This document shows, piece after piece, positions 1 through 9,400 of a stretch of DNA of 64,000 bases. Each line of letters begins with the position of its first letter. Positions within the stretch are counted from its first letter, which is position 1. The notes beneath the pieces were generated by a model. It was not told the origin of the DNA and made no database searches. It worked only from the letters and a program-made list of their open reading frames with translations. A program made the translations under genes and the position numbers. Source of the DNA: Saccharothrix syringae. Lineage in GTDB: Bacteria > Actinomycetota > Actinomycetes > Mycobacteriales > Pseudonocardiaceae. The stretch lies in NCBI RefSeq assembly GCF_009498035.1, contig NZ_CP034550.1, positions 5,828,001 to 5,892,000 of the forward strand, in the 5' to 3' direction.

Positions 1-1
1 C

Positions 2-3000
2 GACGAGACCCCGACCATCCCGGTGATCGCCAAGCCGGACGGTCGGCCGATGGCGCTGGCCGTGCACACCCACCTGTCGGACGCGGTGGGCGTCCGGGTG
101 CCCAAGCAGGACGCCCCGCGCTTCTGGGCCTCGCTCAAGGCCGACGAGCTGGGCCTGTCCTCGGTGCGACTGGACCGCAAGGTCAGGCCGCTGCTGGAGC
201 GCAGCACGCGCCAGATCGGCGCGCCGACCGCCTGGGACCTCGGCCTGGACGGCAGCGGGGTCAAGGTGGCCGTGGTCGACACCGGCGTGGACGACACGCA
301 CCCCGACCTCGCCGGGAAGGTGGTCGCCGCGGCCGACTTCAGCGGTGAGGGCGACGCGGTCGACCGGCACGGTCACGGCACGCACGTCGCCTCGACCATC
401 GCGGGCACCGGTCGCGCGTCCGACGGGCGCAACCGCGGCGTCGCACCGGGGGCGTCCCTGCTGTCGGCCAAGGTGTTCGACGGCTCCGGGCAGGGCGACG
501 AGTCGGGTGTGATGGCCGGCATCGAGTGGGCCGTCGCCCAGGGCGCCGACGTGGTGAACCTGAGCATGGGCTCGGGCGTCACCGACGGCTCGGACCCGCT
601 CAGCGAGCTGGTCGACTCGCTGTCGGCCTCCACCGGCACCCTCTTCGTGGTCGCGGCGGGCAACGACGGGCCGGGCGACCGCTCGATCAACTCCCCCGGC
701 TCGGCCGCCTCGGCGCTGACCGTCGGCGCGGTCGACCGGGACGACTCGCTGGCGTGGTTCACCAGCCGCGGCCCCCGGCTGCGCGACGCCCTGGTCAAGC
801 CCGAGATCGTGGCACCGGGCGTCGGCATCGTGGCCGCGCGGGCGGCGGGCACCGCCATGGGCGAGCCGGTCGACGACTACTACACCGCCGCGTCCGGCAC
901 GTCCATGGCCACGCCGCACGTGGCCGGTGCCGCCGCCCTGCTGGCGCAGCAGCACCCGGACTGGACCGGCGCGACCATCAAGGACGTGCTCGCCTCGACC
1001 GCCAAGGACGTCGGCCACAAGTGGTACGAGCAGGGCGCCGGGCGGCTGGACGTGGCCAGGGCCGTGACGCAGCGGACCACCGGCCCGGCCTCGGCGAGCT
1101 TCGGCAAGGTCGAGGGCGTCGCACCGGCGAAGCACGCCGTGACCTACACCAACACCGGTGACGCGCCGCTGACCGCGGGCCTCGCGCTCGGCGTGGCGTC
1201 CTGGGACGGTTCCGCGCCCGACCCGGGCACCATGGCGCTGGCCGGTTCCTCGCTGGCCCTGCCCGCCCGCTCGACCGCCGACATCACCGTGACGGTCGAC
1301 CCGGACGAGGGCCCGTTCGGCGTGTACGGCGGCACCGTGGTCGCCACCACCCCGGACGGCGGCACCGTCCGCACGCCGGTGAGCACCTACAACGCGCCGC
1401 CGCTGTTCCCGGTGTCGGTGCGGGTCCTGGACACCTCCGGCACGCCCGCCAAGCAGGCCGTCGTGCAGCTGGTGGACGACCGCCTGGGCACGGAGAACCG
1501 CAACGACCCGTTCCTCGACCAGGTGGAGCACTGGGTGGACCTGGTGGACGGCGCGGGCCGGGTGTCGCTGCCCGCGAGCACCTACTCCGCGCTGGGCTGG
1601 ACCTCCGAGAAGAGCCTGACCGCACGCCGGTGGCTGGGGCTGAGCGCCGCCGAGGTGCCGGTGTCCGGCGCCACCACCATCACCCTCGACGGCCGCGCGA
1701 CCGTGCCCGTCTCGGCGCGTCCGGCCGGGCGCACCGACCAGCGCGACCGCACCGTGGCGCTGCGCCGCGTGCTGCCCGCGACCGGCGACCGGGAGGGCCT
1801 GGTCACCGAGGTCGGGCTGAGCGCGGGCGCGACGCCCTGGGAGGTCCGGCTGACCCCGGCCGCGGCGGCGGGGACCGGCGCGGTGTCGGTGCAGGACCAC
1901 GGCATCCACGGCAGCGCCGCGGTGGACCTCAAGTCCGGGGCCACCACGCTCGACCCCGTCTACGACGTCCCCTCCATCACCACCTGGCCGGGTGAGCACC
2001 GGCTCGCCCTCGTACCCCAGGGCGCGGCCGACCAGCGGGGCCGGGCCGTGCTGGTGCGGCTGCCCGCGCCGACCGGCACGACCGACCCGGTGAGCGCGGC
2101 GAACCGGGCGGCGCTGGCCGCGGCGCAGACCGCCGCGCAGGCGGGCGCGGCGGCCGTGATCGCCTACGTCGACGTGCCAGGCGCGCTGCCGCTGGGCCCG
2201 CTGACCGGTGCGGCGCTCCCGCTGCTCTCGCTCGGCAACGCCCAGGGCGAGGCGCTGCGCGCGGCCGGCGGCGAGGTCTCGATCACCGTGCGGCCCGTGC
2301 CCGCGGCCATGTTCAACATCGACGCGGTCGACCGCGACGGCGTGCCCAAGGAGCACGTGCGCACGTACCGCCCGGAGGACCTGGTCGCCCAGCAGGCCAC
2401 CTACCACGCCGACCAGCCCGGCCTGACCGGTCAGAAGACCTGGTACGCGTTCCCCGAGGGGCTGTGGAAGACGCAGTTCGCGCAAGCGGTGCGGGTGCCG
2501 CTGCCCGGCACCTGGACCGAGTACACCGGCCCCGGTGACGAGCAGGTGGTGTGGAAGCGCGTGGTCAGCGCCGCCGCGCCCGGCGGCGCGTCGCTGGCGA
2601 TGAACCAGTTCAACGTCTACCGGCCGGGCGAGCGCACCCGACCGGACGAGCACTGGTTCCGCGCACCGCTGCGCGCCACCGCCACCGAGCTGAACGCCGA
2701 CCACCCGGGGCGCTACCCGAGCGCGGCCGACCGGTGGAAGGTGCTGTGCTCGGCCTGCCGCGAGGGCGACCTGTTCACCCCGCCGCTGCAGTGGGTCGAC
2801 GGCGCGCACTTCGTCAGCCCGCACGAGAACGGGAAGTACTCCGCCATCACCACCGCCCGGCTCTTCCGCGACGACCGGGAGATCAAGCCGGTGGACGACC
2901 CGCTCGCGCAGTTCCCCCGCTTCCCCCTGGCGGCGGAGAGCGCGACCTACCGGCTGGAGGTGACCGACGCGATGGTCGGCCCGGGCAAGTCCGCCGCGCC

Positions 3001-3430
3001 GAGCACGCTGCTGTTCGCGCACGCCCAGCGCACCCAGACCACCTGGACGTTCACCTCCGCCCGGTCGACCGCGGCGCCGCCGGCCGGCTACTCCTGCCAG
3101 GGCGGGAGCAGCTGCTCGTTCCAGCCGCTCATCCTGCTCGACCACCGGCTGCCGCTCACCGCGGACAACGTGCTGGTGGGCAGGAGCTTCGAGGTGGCGG
3201 CAGCCTCGCACACCGGCGCCCGCGGCGGTGGCGCGGTGGTGTGGCTGCACGTCTACGCCTCCACCGACGGCACGACGTGGACGGAGCTGGCCGCGCAGCC
3301 GAGCGGGACCGGGGTGTGGACGGTGACCGCGCCGTCGGTGTCCGGTGACGTGTGGCTGCGCACCGAGGCCCGCGACGTGCGGGGCAACACCGTGCGGCAG
3401 ACGGTGGAGCGCGCCTACCGCAGTCCGTGA
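2..3430 (+). CDS. S8 subtilisin-like serine protease, 5' end beyond the window
   Basis: This is a large secreted-type subtilase that probably hydrolyses extracellular proteins. The reading frame is open to the window edge, so the signal peptide and start are missing; the GTG at 23 is internal. Counting from that codon, the triad is Asp86 (VVDTGVDDTHPD), His118 (HGHGTHVAS) and Ser294 (SGTSMATPHVAG). Behind the catalytic domain lie about 800 residues of beta-rich sequence, including an alanine-rich PA-like insert near residues 685-750 and a Cys-containing C-terminal beta domain. A strong hairpin follows the stop codon. The neighbouring LuxR/TrmB-like gene is convergent. A second, different subtilase lies 3 kb downstream, so the two may share a proteolytic role. 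Family assignment is firm; the substrate is unknown. Confidence 0.93.
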   Translation, partial: DETPTIPVIAKPDGRPMALAVHTHLSDAVGVRVPKQDAPRFWASLKADELGLSSVRLDRKVRPLLERSTRQIGAPTAWDLGLDGSGVKVAVVDTGVDDTHPDLAGKVVAAADFSGEGDAVDRHGHGTHVASTIAGTGRASDGRNRGVAPGASLLSAKVFDGSGQGDESGVMAGIEWAVAQGADVVNLSMGSGVTDGSDPLSELVDSLSASTGTLFVVAAGNDGPGDRSINSPGSAASALTVGAVDRDDSLAWFTSRGPRLRDALVKPEIVAPGVGIVAARAAGTAMGEPVDDYYTAASGTSMATPHVAGAAALLAQQHPDWTGATIKDVLASTAKDVGHKWYEQGAGRLDVARAVTQRTTGPASASFGKVEGVAPAKHAVTYTNTGDAPLTAGLALGVASWDGSAPDPGTMALAGSSLALPARSTADITVTVDPDEGPFGVYGGTVVATTPDGGTVRTPVSTYNAPPLFPVSVRVLDTSGTPAKQAVVQLVDDRLGTENRNDPFLDQVEHWVDLVDGAGRVSLPASTYSALGWTSEKSLTARRWLGLSAAEVPVSGATTITLDGRATVPVSARPAGRTDQRDRTVALRRVLPATGDREGLVTEVGLSAGATPWEVRLTPAAAAGTGAVSVQDHGIHGSAAVDLKSGATTLDPVYDVPSITTWPGEHRLALVPQGAADQRGRAVLVRLPAPTGTTDPVSAANRAALAAAQTAAQAGAAAVIAYVDVPGALPLGPLTGAALPLLSLGNAQGEALRAAGGEVSITVRPVPAAMFNIDAVDRDGVPKEHVRTYRPEDLVAQQATYHADQPGLTGQKTWYAFPEGLWKTQFAQAVRVPLPGTWTEYTGPGDEQVVWKRVVSAAAPGGASLAMNQFNVYRPGERTRPDEHWFRAPLRATATELNADHPGRYPSAADRWKVLCSACREGDLFTPPLQWVDGAHFVSPHENGKYSAITTARLFRDDREIKPVDDPLAQFPRFPLAAESATYRLEVTDAMVGPGKSAAPSTLLFAHAQRTQTTWTFTSARSTAAPPAGYSCQGGSSCSFQPLILLDHRLPLTADNVLVGRSFEVAAASHTGARGGGAVVWLHVYASTDGTTWTELAAQPSGTGVWTVTAPSVSGDVWLRTEARDVRGNTVRQTVERAYRSP

Positions 3431-3447
3431 CCGCACCGGCCGGGGAC

Positions 3448-3480
3448 GGGCCGCCGTCCGGCAGGCGCGGACGGCGGCCC
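3448..3480. terminator. Bidirectional hairpin between convergent genes
   Basis: GGGCCGCCGTCCG pairs perfectly with CGGACGGCGGCCC across a 7-nt loop, giving a 13-bp stem. It lies between the stop of the subtilase and the stop of the convergent regulator gene. There is no T-tract, as is usual in high-GC actinomycetes. Confidence 0.75.
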
Positions 3481-3535
3481 GGTTACCGGTGGGTGGAGCC
3501 GAGCGGGTGGGTGTGATCCGGCGGGGGCGGTGCTG

Positions 3536-4513
3536 TCAGGGCAGGCCGTCACCCTGGTAGGGGATGCGCACCCACCCCTTGGCCGCGGCGCGCAGGCCCG
3601 CCTGGAAGCGGGTCTGCGCGCCGAGCGCGGCCATCAGGTCGCGCAGCCTGCGCTGGAACGTCCGGTAGCTCAGCCCGAGCTGCTTGGCGATGCTGCGGTC
3701 GGGCATCCCGGTGGTGAGCAGCGCCAGCAGGCGGGCGTCCTGTGTGGACAGACCACTGTGGTTGTGCAGCGCCAGCGGCAGCGCCTGGTGCCACAGGCTC
3801 TCGAACAGCGCGGCCAGCGCGTCCAGCAGCGTGCACGGGCGCACCACCAGCGCGGTGCGCAGGTCGGCCGCCGCCGAGTCCAGCGGGATCAGCCCGATCT
3901 GGCCGTCCACGAGGATCATCTTCAGCGGCGCCTCGGCCACCACCCGGGCCTGCTCGCCGAGCGCGAGCCCCGGTTCCAGGTCGTCCTCCAACCCGTGCAG
4001 CTCCAGCGCCGCGCGGTCGTAGACGCCGCGGAACCGCACGCCGCGGACCAGCAGCTCGCGCTCCACCGGGTGCAGCACGGTCGGCGGTTCGGCGTAGGGC
4101 GGCTTGTCGACGAACCGCACCTCGCGCCGCGCCGACCGCATCAGCTGCCCGGCCCGGCGCGCGATGGCCTGCTCGCCGCTGACCACCTCCAGCAGCTCGG
4201 CCGGGTCGGTGCCGCGCACGCTGCGGCGGTGCCGCTCCTGCAGCTCCGCCCGCAGCAGGCGGAACTCCTCCAGCTCCCGCTCCTTGCGCACCAGCAGGCC
4301 GCCGAAGGCCACCTCCGGCGCCACCGCGCTGAACCGGGCGGGCCTGCCCGGTGCCCGCGACACCAGCTCCAGGTCCACCAGCCTGCGCAGCACCGCGCCC
4401 AGGCGCCGGGCGTCCAGGCCGAGCCGGGCGGCCAGCTCCGCCGCGGTGCCCGGGTCGTCCAGCAGCGCCCGGTAGACGTCGAGGTCCAGCGGGCCGAGGT
4501 CGGATTCAGGCAT
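3536..4513 (-). CDS. TrmB/LuxR-type transcriptional regulator
   Basis: This 325-residue protein begins with a TrmB-like winged helix (DVYRALLDDPGTAAELAARL), followed by a middle phospholipase-D-like sensor region (residues about 110-240). It ends with a LuxR-type helix-turn-helix (LSTQDARLLALLTTGMPDRS through FQRRLRDLMAALG). This architecture is common in actinomycetes as single-gene regulators of unknown ligand. The ATG at 4513 is the first start of the conserved winged-helix region. The gene is convergent with the subtilase and divergent from the TetR gene at 4631, either of which it could control. No ligand can be named from sequence. Confidence 0.85.
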   Translation of the reverse strand: MPESDLGPLDLDVYRALLDDPGTAAELAARLGLDARRLGAVLRRLVDLELVSRAPGRPARFSAVAPEVAFGGLLVRKERELEEFRLLRAELQERHRRSVRGTDPAELLEVVSGEQAIARRAGQLMRSARREVRFVDKPPYAEPPTVLHPVERELLVRGVRFRGVYDRAALELHGLEDDLEPGLALGEQARVVAEAPLKMILVDGQIGLIPLDSAAADLRTALVVRPCTLLDALAALFESLWHQALPLALHNHSGLSTQDARLLALLTTGMPDRSIAKQLGLSYRTFQRRLRDLMAALGAQTRFQAGLRAAAKGWVRIPYQGDGLP

Positions 4514-4630
4514 ATCGGCCCCGAACCGTGAACGGCAGCTTGGGTTGTGTTAACCGGATTCGCGTCATAGGCGCCCCATGTTGGCAGATGGCGGTTGTTT
4601 CGCGGCAGGGGCGGGCGAGTATCCGAAGAC

Positions 4631-5224
4631 GTGTCGACGACCAGGGACGAGTTGGTGAACGCGGCCGCGCACGTGTTCGCGCGGGACGGGTACGCCCGGG
4701 CCACGGTGGACCGGGTGTGCGACCTGGCGGGTGTCACCAAAGGGGCGCTGTACGGGCATTTCACGTCGAAAGCGGAACTCGCGGTCGCGGTGGTGGAGCA
4801 GGACGCGGTGGAACTGGAACGCGCCCGGGAGCGCCTCCAGTGGCGGCACGCCGACCCGCTCCAGGTGCTGGTCGACCTCGGCCACCTGGTGCACGGTGGC
4901 GACCGGGTGGCGGGCCGGCTGGTGTACCGGGCGCCGGTGTGCGACGAGGTGGCGGGCGAGCTGGTCGCCTGGTGGACGCGCACGGCCCGCGACCTGCTGC
5001 TGAGCGCGTCCTACCGGGGCCAGCTGCACGCCGGGGTGGACCTGGACCGGGCCGCGCGCGGCGTGGTGACCTCCCTGGTGGGCACGCAGCTGATGGCGCA
5101 GGCCACCGGTTCCGGCGCGGAGGAGCGGGTCGCGGCCGTGTGGCGCGACTGGCTGCCGCGGGTGGCGCCGGCGGAGACCGTGCGGCGGCTGCGGCTGACC
5201 GCGCCCCGGCCGGACCGCCGCTGA
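4631..5224 (+). CDS. TetR-family regulator, gamma-butyrolactone-receptor-like N-terminus
   Basis: The N-terminal TetR DNA-binding domain is clear (RDELVNAAAHVFARDGYA, then VDRVCDLAGVTKGALYGHF). The VTKGALYGHFTSKAELA stretch resembles the gamma-butyrolactone-receptor subgroup (ArpA/ScbR type). About 197 residues are expected from the GTG at 4631; a TTG at 4595 is an alternative start, and no good Shine-Dalgarno sequence is visible for either. The ligand-binding half is not diagnostic. A second TetR gene follows 123 bp downstream on the same strand, so the two may regulate one another. No butyrolactone synthase (AfsA) gene is in the window. Confidence 0.82.
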   Translation: MSTTRDELVNAAAHVFARDGYARATVDRVCDLAGVTKGALYGHFTSKAELAVAVVEQDAVELERARERLQWRHADPLQVLVDLGHLVHGGDRVAGRLVYRAPVCDEVAGELVAWWTRTARDLLLSASYRGQLHAGVDLDRAARGVVTSLVGTQLMAQATGSGAEERVAAVWRDWLPRVAPAETVRRLRLTAPRPDRR

Positions 5225-5347
5225 GCCGCGCGTCTCGGTTGGCGTAACGGTGCAGGTGCACGTGCGCCGCGTTTGTGGTGGTAGGAGCCCTCTTGCGGTT
5301 GACGCGCTCCCCCAGTCTCGTTACGTTCAGTGGTGGAGGTGCGTACT

Positions 5348-6223
5348 GTGAGTGGCGACGGCAAAGGGCACTCCACCCGCGACCGGCTCGTCGAGGCGGC
5401 CATCGAGCTGTTCGACCGCGACGGGTACGACGCCACCTCCCTGGAGTCGGTCTGCCGGCGCGTCTCGGTCACCAAGGGCGCGCTCTACCGGCACTTCCCG
5501 TCGAAGCAGGCGCTGGCCGTGGCCGTGGCCGAGGAGTACTTCCGCTACTGGCACGAGGTGCGGGCGCGGGTCGAGGCGTCGGGCGCGGGACCGCTGGCCG
5601 CGCTGATCGAGGTGACCTGCCGGATGTGCGCCCTGGCCGACCGGGCGCCCGCGGTGCGGGTCGGGGTGCGGCTGCTGTTCACCAGCGAGCTGTTCGACCT
5701 GCTGGCGGGCGTGCACCTGGGCGGGCTGGTGGTGGTGGTGCGCGACCTGCTGGCGCGGGCCGTCGCGGCCGGCGAGGTGCGGCCGGGGACGCGGGTGCGC
5801 GAGGAGGCCGACGCCATCACCGCCGCGCTCGCCGGCGCGCAGGCCCTCGGCGCGGTCGGCGCCGGCGGGGGCAGCCCGCTGGACCGGATGACCGCCGAGT
5901 GGCGCCACCGCCTGGGCGACCTGGTGCCGCCCGAGCACCGGGGCTCCGCGCACGCCGCCCTGCTGCCGCGCCAGGTCGGGCGGTCGCCGGGGGCGCCGAC
6001 CAGGCGGTGGCTGGTGGACGTGACCATCGACGAGCAGGACCGGGGCACGACGGCGCGGGCCCGGCTGCGCACCGGGGACGACGAGCACCTGGTCGGCACC
6101 GGGTCGGCACCCGGCGAGGACGTGGCGCCGGGTGCGCCCGGCGAGCTGGCCGCGGCCCGTGCGCTGTCCGACCTCGCGCGGCAACTGCTCGACACCGCTT
6201 CGAGCACGCACCTGCGCGACTGA
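5348..6223 (+). CDS. TetR-family regulator fused to a C-terminal DUF1876 domain
   Basis: Residues 1-60 form a TetR helix-turn-helix (STRDRLVEAAIELFDRDG, SVTKGALYRHFPSKQ). Residues about 60-205 are a TetR ligand domain. The last 75 or so residues (RRWLVDVTIDEQDRG, ARARLRTGDDEHLVGTGSA, ELAAARALSDLARQLLDTA) match the whole of DUF1876, normally a free-standing protein of about 90 residues related to Mycobacterium tuberculosis Rv1738 and Rv2632c. In-frame GTG codons occur at 5330, 5333, 5339 and 5348. The last is favoured because GGTGGAGGT sits 8 nt before it. A TetR-DUF1876 fusion is unusual. There is no frameshift or stop at the junction. Confidence 0.85.
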   Translation: MSGDGKGHSTRDRLVEAAIELFDRDGYDATSLESVCRRVSVTKGALYRHFPSKQALAVAVAEEYFRYWHEVRARVEASGAGPLAALIEVTCRMCALADRAPAVRVGVRLLFTSELFDLLAGVHLGGLVVVVRDLLARAVAAGEVRPGTRVREEADAITAALAGAQALGAVGAGGGSPLDRMTAEWRHRLGDLVPPEHRGSAHAALLPRQVGRSPGAPTRRWLVDVTIDEQDRGTTARARLRTGDDEHLVGTGSAPGEDVAPGAPGELAAARALSDLARQLLDTASSTHLRD

Positions 6224-6447
6224 GCGGACCCCTTCACTCGGACCCGTTATTCACAAATCCGCCCCTCCCCTCTTTCGTTACCGCGTGTGAATTCGGGGTT
6301 TCGTCCGCGTGCGTATTCGTGGATATTTGCGGTGACCAGGAATGGGGCCGGAGTTTGTAGTCTGGGAGCACGGAACCCCAGCCATTTTCCACCACTCCCC
6401 CGCGGGCCGGCGTTGTTCCGCGAAATCCCCAGTGAGGACCTCCATTC

Positions 6448-9400
6448 ATGCTGCTCTCGAAGACAGCCCGCGCGGTCGCCGCCTGCGCCGTGCTCGGGCT
6501 GGTCGCCGCGGTACCCGCCCCCGGCGCCGCGGCCGCCCCGGCGGGCACCGCCGCGGTCGACCCCGCCGTGCTGGCGCGGACCGAGCTGTCCGGGACCTCG
6601 ACCTTCTTCGTCCGCCTCAAGTCCGGCGCGGACCTCCACGCCGGACTCGACGCCACCGACCGCACCGAGCGCGTGCGCCGCGTGTACGAGGCGAAGCGCG
6701 CGCACGCCGAGCACTCCCAGGCGGCCCTGCGCGAGGTGCTGACCGCGCGCAAGGCGCCCTTCACCCCCTACTGGATCACCAACGCCATCCGGGTGACCGG
6801 CGACAAGCGGCTGCTGCTCGACCTGGCCGCGCACCCGGACGTGGCCGAGGTCCTGCCCGACCGCGAGTACCACCTGGCCACCCCCGTGCACCGGGAGGAC
6901 GGCCCGCGAACGCAGGCCGTCGAGTGGAACGTCGAGCGGGTGCGGGCCCCGGAGGTCTGGCAGACCTACAACACCCGCGGCGAGGGGATCGTCGTCGGCA
7001 CCATCGACACCGGCGCGCAGTTCGACCACCCCGCGATCGCCCGCCAGTACCGCGGCGCCCGGGTCGGCGCGCCCGACCACGACTACAACTGGTTCGACCC
7101 GTCGCACGTGTGCGGCAACCCGTCCGGCGCGCCGTGCGACAACGTCGGCCACGGCACGCACGTCCTGGGCACGGTCCTCGGCGACGACGGCGGTGACAAC
7201 AAGACCGGTGTCGCGCCGGGCGCGCGGTGGATCGCCGCCAAGGGCTGCGAGACCGACAGCTGCTCCACCTCCGCGCTGCTGGCCTCCGGCCAGTGGATGG
7301 TCGCGCCGACCGACGCCGCCGGGCACAACCCGCGCCCGGACCTGGCGCCCGACGTGGTGAACAACTCCTGGGGCGGCAGCCCGAACGACCCGTTCTACCG
7401 CGACATCGTGTCGACCTGGGTGGCGGCGGGCATCTTCCCGGTGTTCTCCGCGGGCAACAACGGCAGCGCGGGCTGTGGCACGGTCGGCTCGCCCGGCGAC
7501 TACCCGGCCTCCTACGCCGTGGGCGCGTCCACAGCGGACAACGGCATCGCCTGGTACTCCAGCCGCGGGCCGAGCGCGGTCGACGGCGGCGCCAAGCCGG
7601 ACATCGTGGCACCCGGCGACGACGTGCGCTCCAGCGTGCCGGGCGGTTACGCCTCCTACAGCGGCACCTCGATGGCGGCGCCGCACGTGACCGGCGCGAT
7701 CGCGCTGGTGTGGTCGGCCTCGCCGCACACCCGCCGCCAGGTGGCGCAGACGCGGGAGCTGCTGGACGGCTCGGCGGTCGCCACCGCCGACGGCACCTGC
7801 GGCGGCACCGGTTCCGACAACAACGTGTGGGGCCGCGGCAGGCTGGACGCGTTCGCGGCCGTCACCCGCGCACCGCGCGGACCGGTCGGCCACGCCGCCG
7901 GCACCGTCCGCTCGGGCGGCCTGCCGCTGGCCGACGTGGAGGTCCGGGTCGACGACGGCGCGGTCCGCACCACCAGGACCGCCGCCGACGGCACCTACGC
8001 GCTGCCCAACCTGCCGGTCGGCGAGCACACCGTCACCGCGGGCGCGTTCGGCTACCTCACCGTCTCCGCCCGCGTCACCATCACCGAGGACACCACCGCC
8101 ACCGCGGACTTCGACCTGGCCGCCGCGCCGCGCCACACCGTCTCCGGGCAGGTGCGCGACGCCGGCGGCGCACCGGTCGCCGACAGCGAGGTCACCGCGG
8201 TGGACGCGCCGCTGCCGCCGGTGCGCACCGACGCCGAGGGCCGCTACCGGGTCGCCGACGTGCCGACCGGGCAGTACGACCTGACCGCGGCGGGCGGGCG
8301 GTGCCTGCTGCCGCAGCGGCTGCGCGTCGAGGTCGACGGCGACGAGCGGGTCGACTTCACCCTGCCGGTCAAGGGCGACGCCCACGGCCACGTGTGCGCC
8401 ACCGGCGCCTCCTCGTGGACCGACACGGGCACCACGCTGCAACTCCAGGGCGACGACGCGTCGACGCCCGTCGACCTGCCGTTCCCGGTGAACCTGTACG
8501 ACCAGTCCTACCGCCGGGTCAACGTGAGCACCAACGGCTTCCTCAGCTTCACCACGACCTCGCCCGTCTACCTCAACACGCCGCTGCCCGCCACCGGCGA
8601 GCCCAACGCGGCCGTCTACGCGCTGTGGGACGACCTGGTCGTGGACGGCGGCGCGTCGGTGCGCACCGCGACCACCGGCGAACCCGGGCGGCGGGAGTTC
8701 GTCGTCGAGTGGCGCGACGTGCGGTTCGTCGGCGCACCCGAAACCGTCCGGGTCAGCTTCCAGGTGGTGCTGCGCGAGCACGGCCCGATCTCGCTGCGCT
8801 ACCGAGGCATCGGCGACCAGCCGGTGGAGGCGGGCGCCTCGGCGACCGTCGGCGTGGAGGACGAGACCGGCACCGACGCCCTGGAGTACGCCCACGGGCA
8901 GCCGGTCCTGCGCGACGACGTGGAGATCACCTTCAGCGTGCCCGGCACCGGCCTGGTCCGCGGCCGGGTGCTCGACGCCGGCGACCGCGGCCCGGTCGCG
9001 GACGCCGAGGTCACCGCGGTGCGGGAGGGGCGTCCCGACCTGGTCGTCCGCACCGACCGGGACGGCTACTACCAGCTGCGCGCCCGGGTCGGCGACGTGC
9101 GGCTCAGCGCCGCGCGGGAGCACTACGAGACCGCCGGGGCCGACGTGCGGCTGTCCGAACCGGACCGCGTGGTCGAGCGGGACTTCGAGCTGCGCACGGC
9201 CGCGTTGCAGGCCGAGCCCGCGACGCTGGACCTCGTGGTGCCGCAGGGCGAGAGCAGGCGGCGCACCGTGCGACTGGGCAACACCGGCAGCGCCGAGGCG
9301 ACGTGGGAGGTCCGGGAGGCGGGCGGCGAGGCCACCCGGCAGGCCGCCTCGGTGCGGCAGGTCGCCGACCCCTCCGCCCGGACGAGCGCCGGGGTCGTCA

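Noticed and set aside
4631..6223. Gamma-butyrolactone regulatory system
   Set aside because: The TetR N-termini resemble such receptors, but no AfsA-type synthase is present, so only family-level calls are made.
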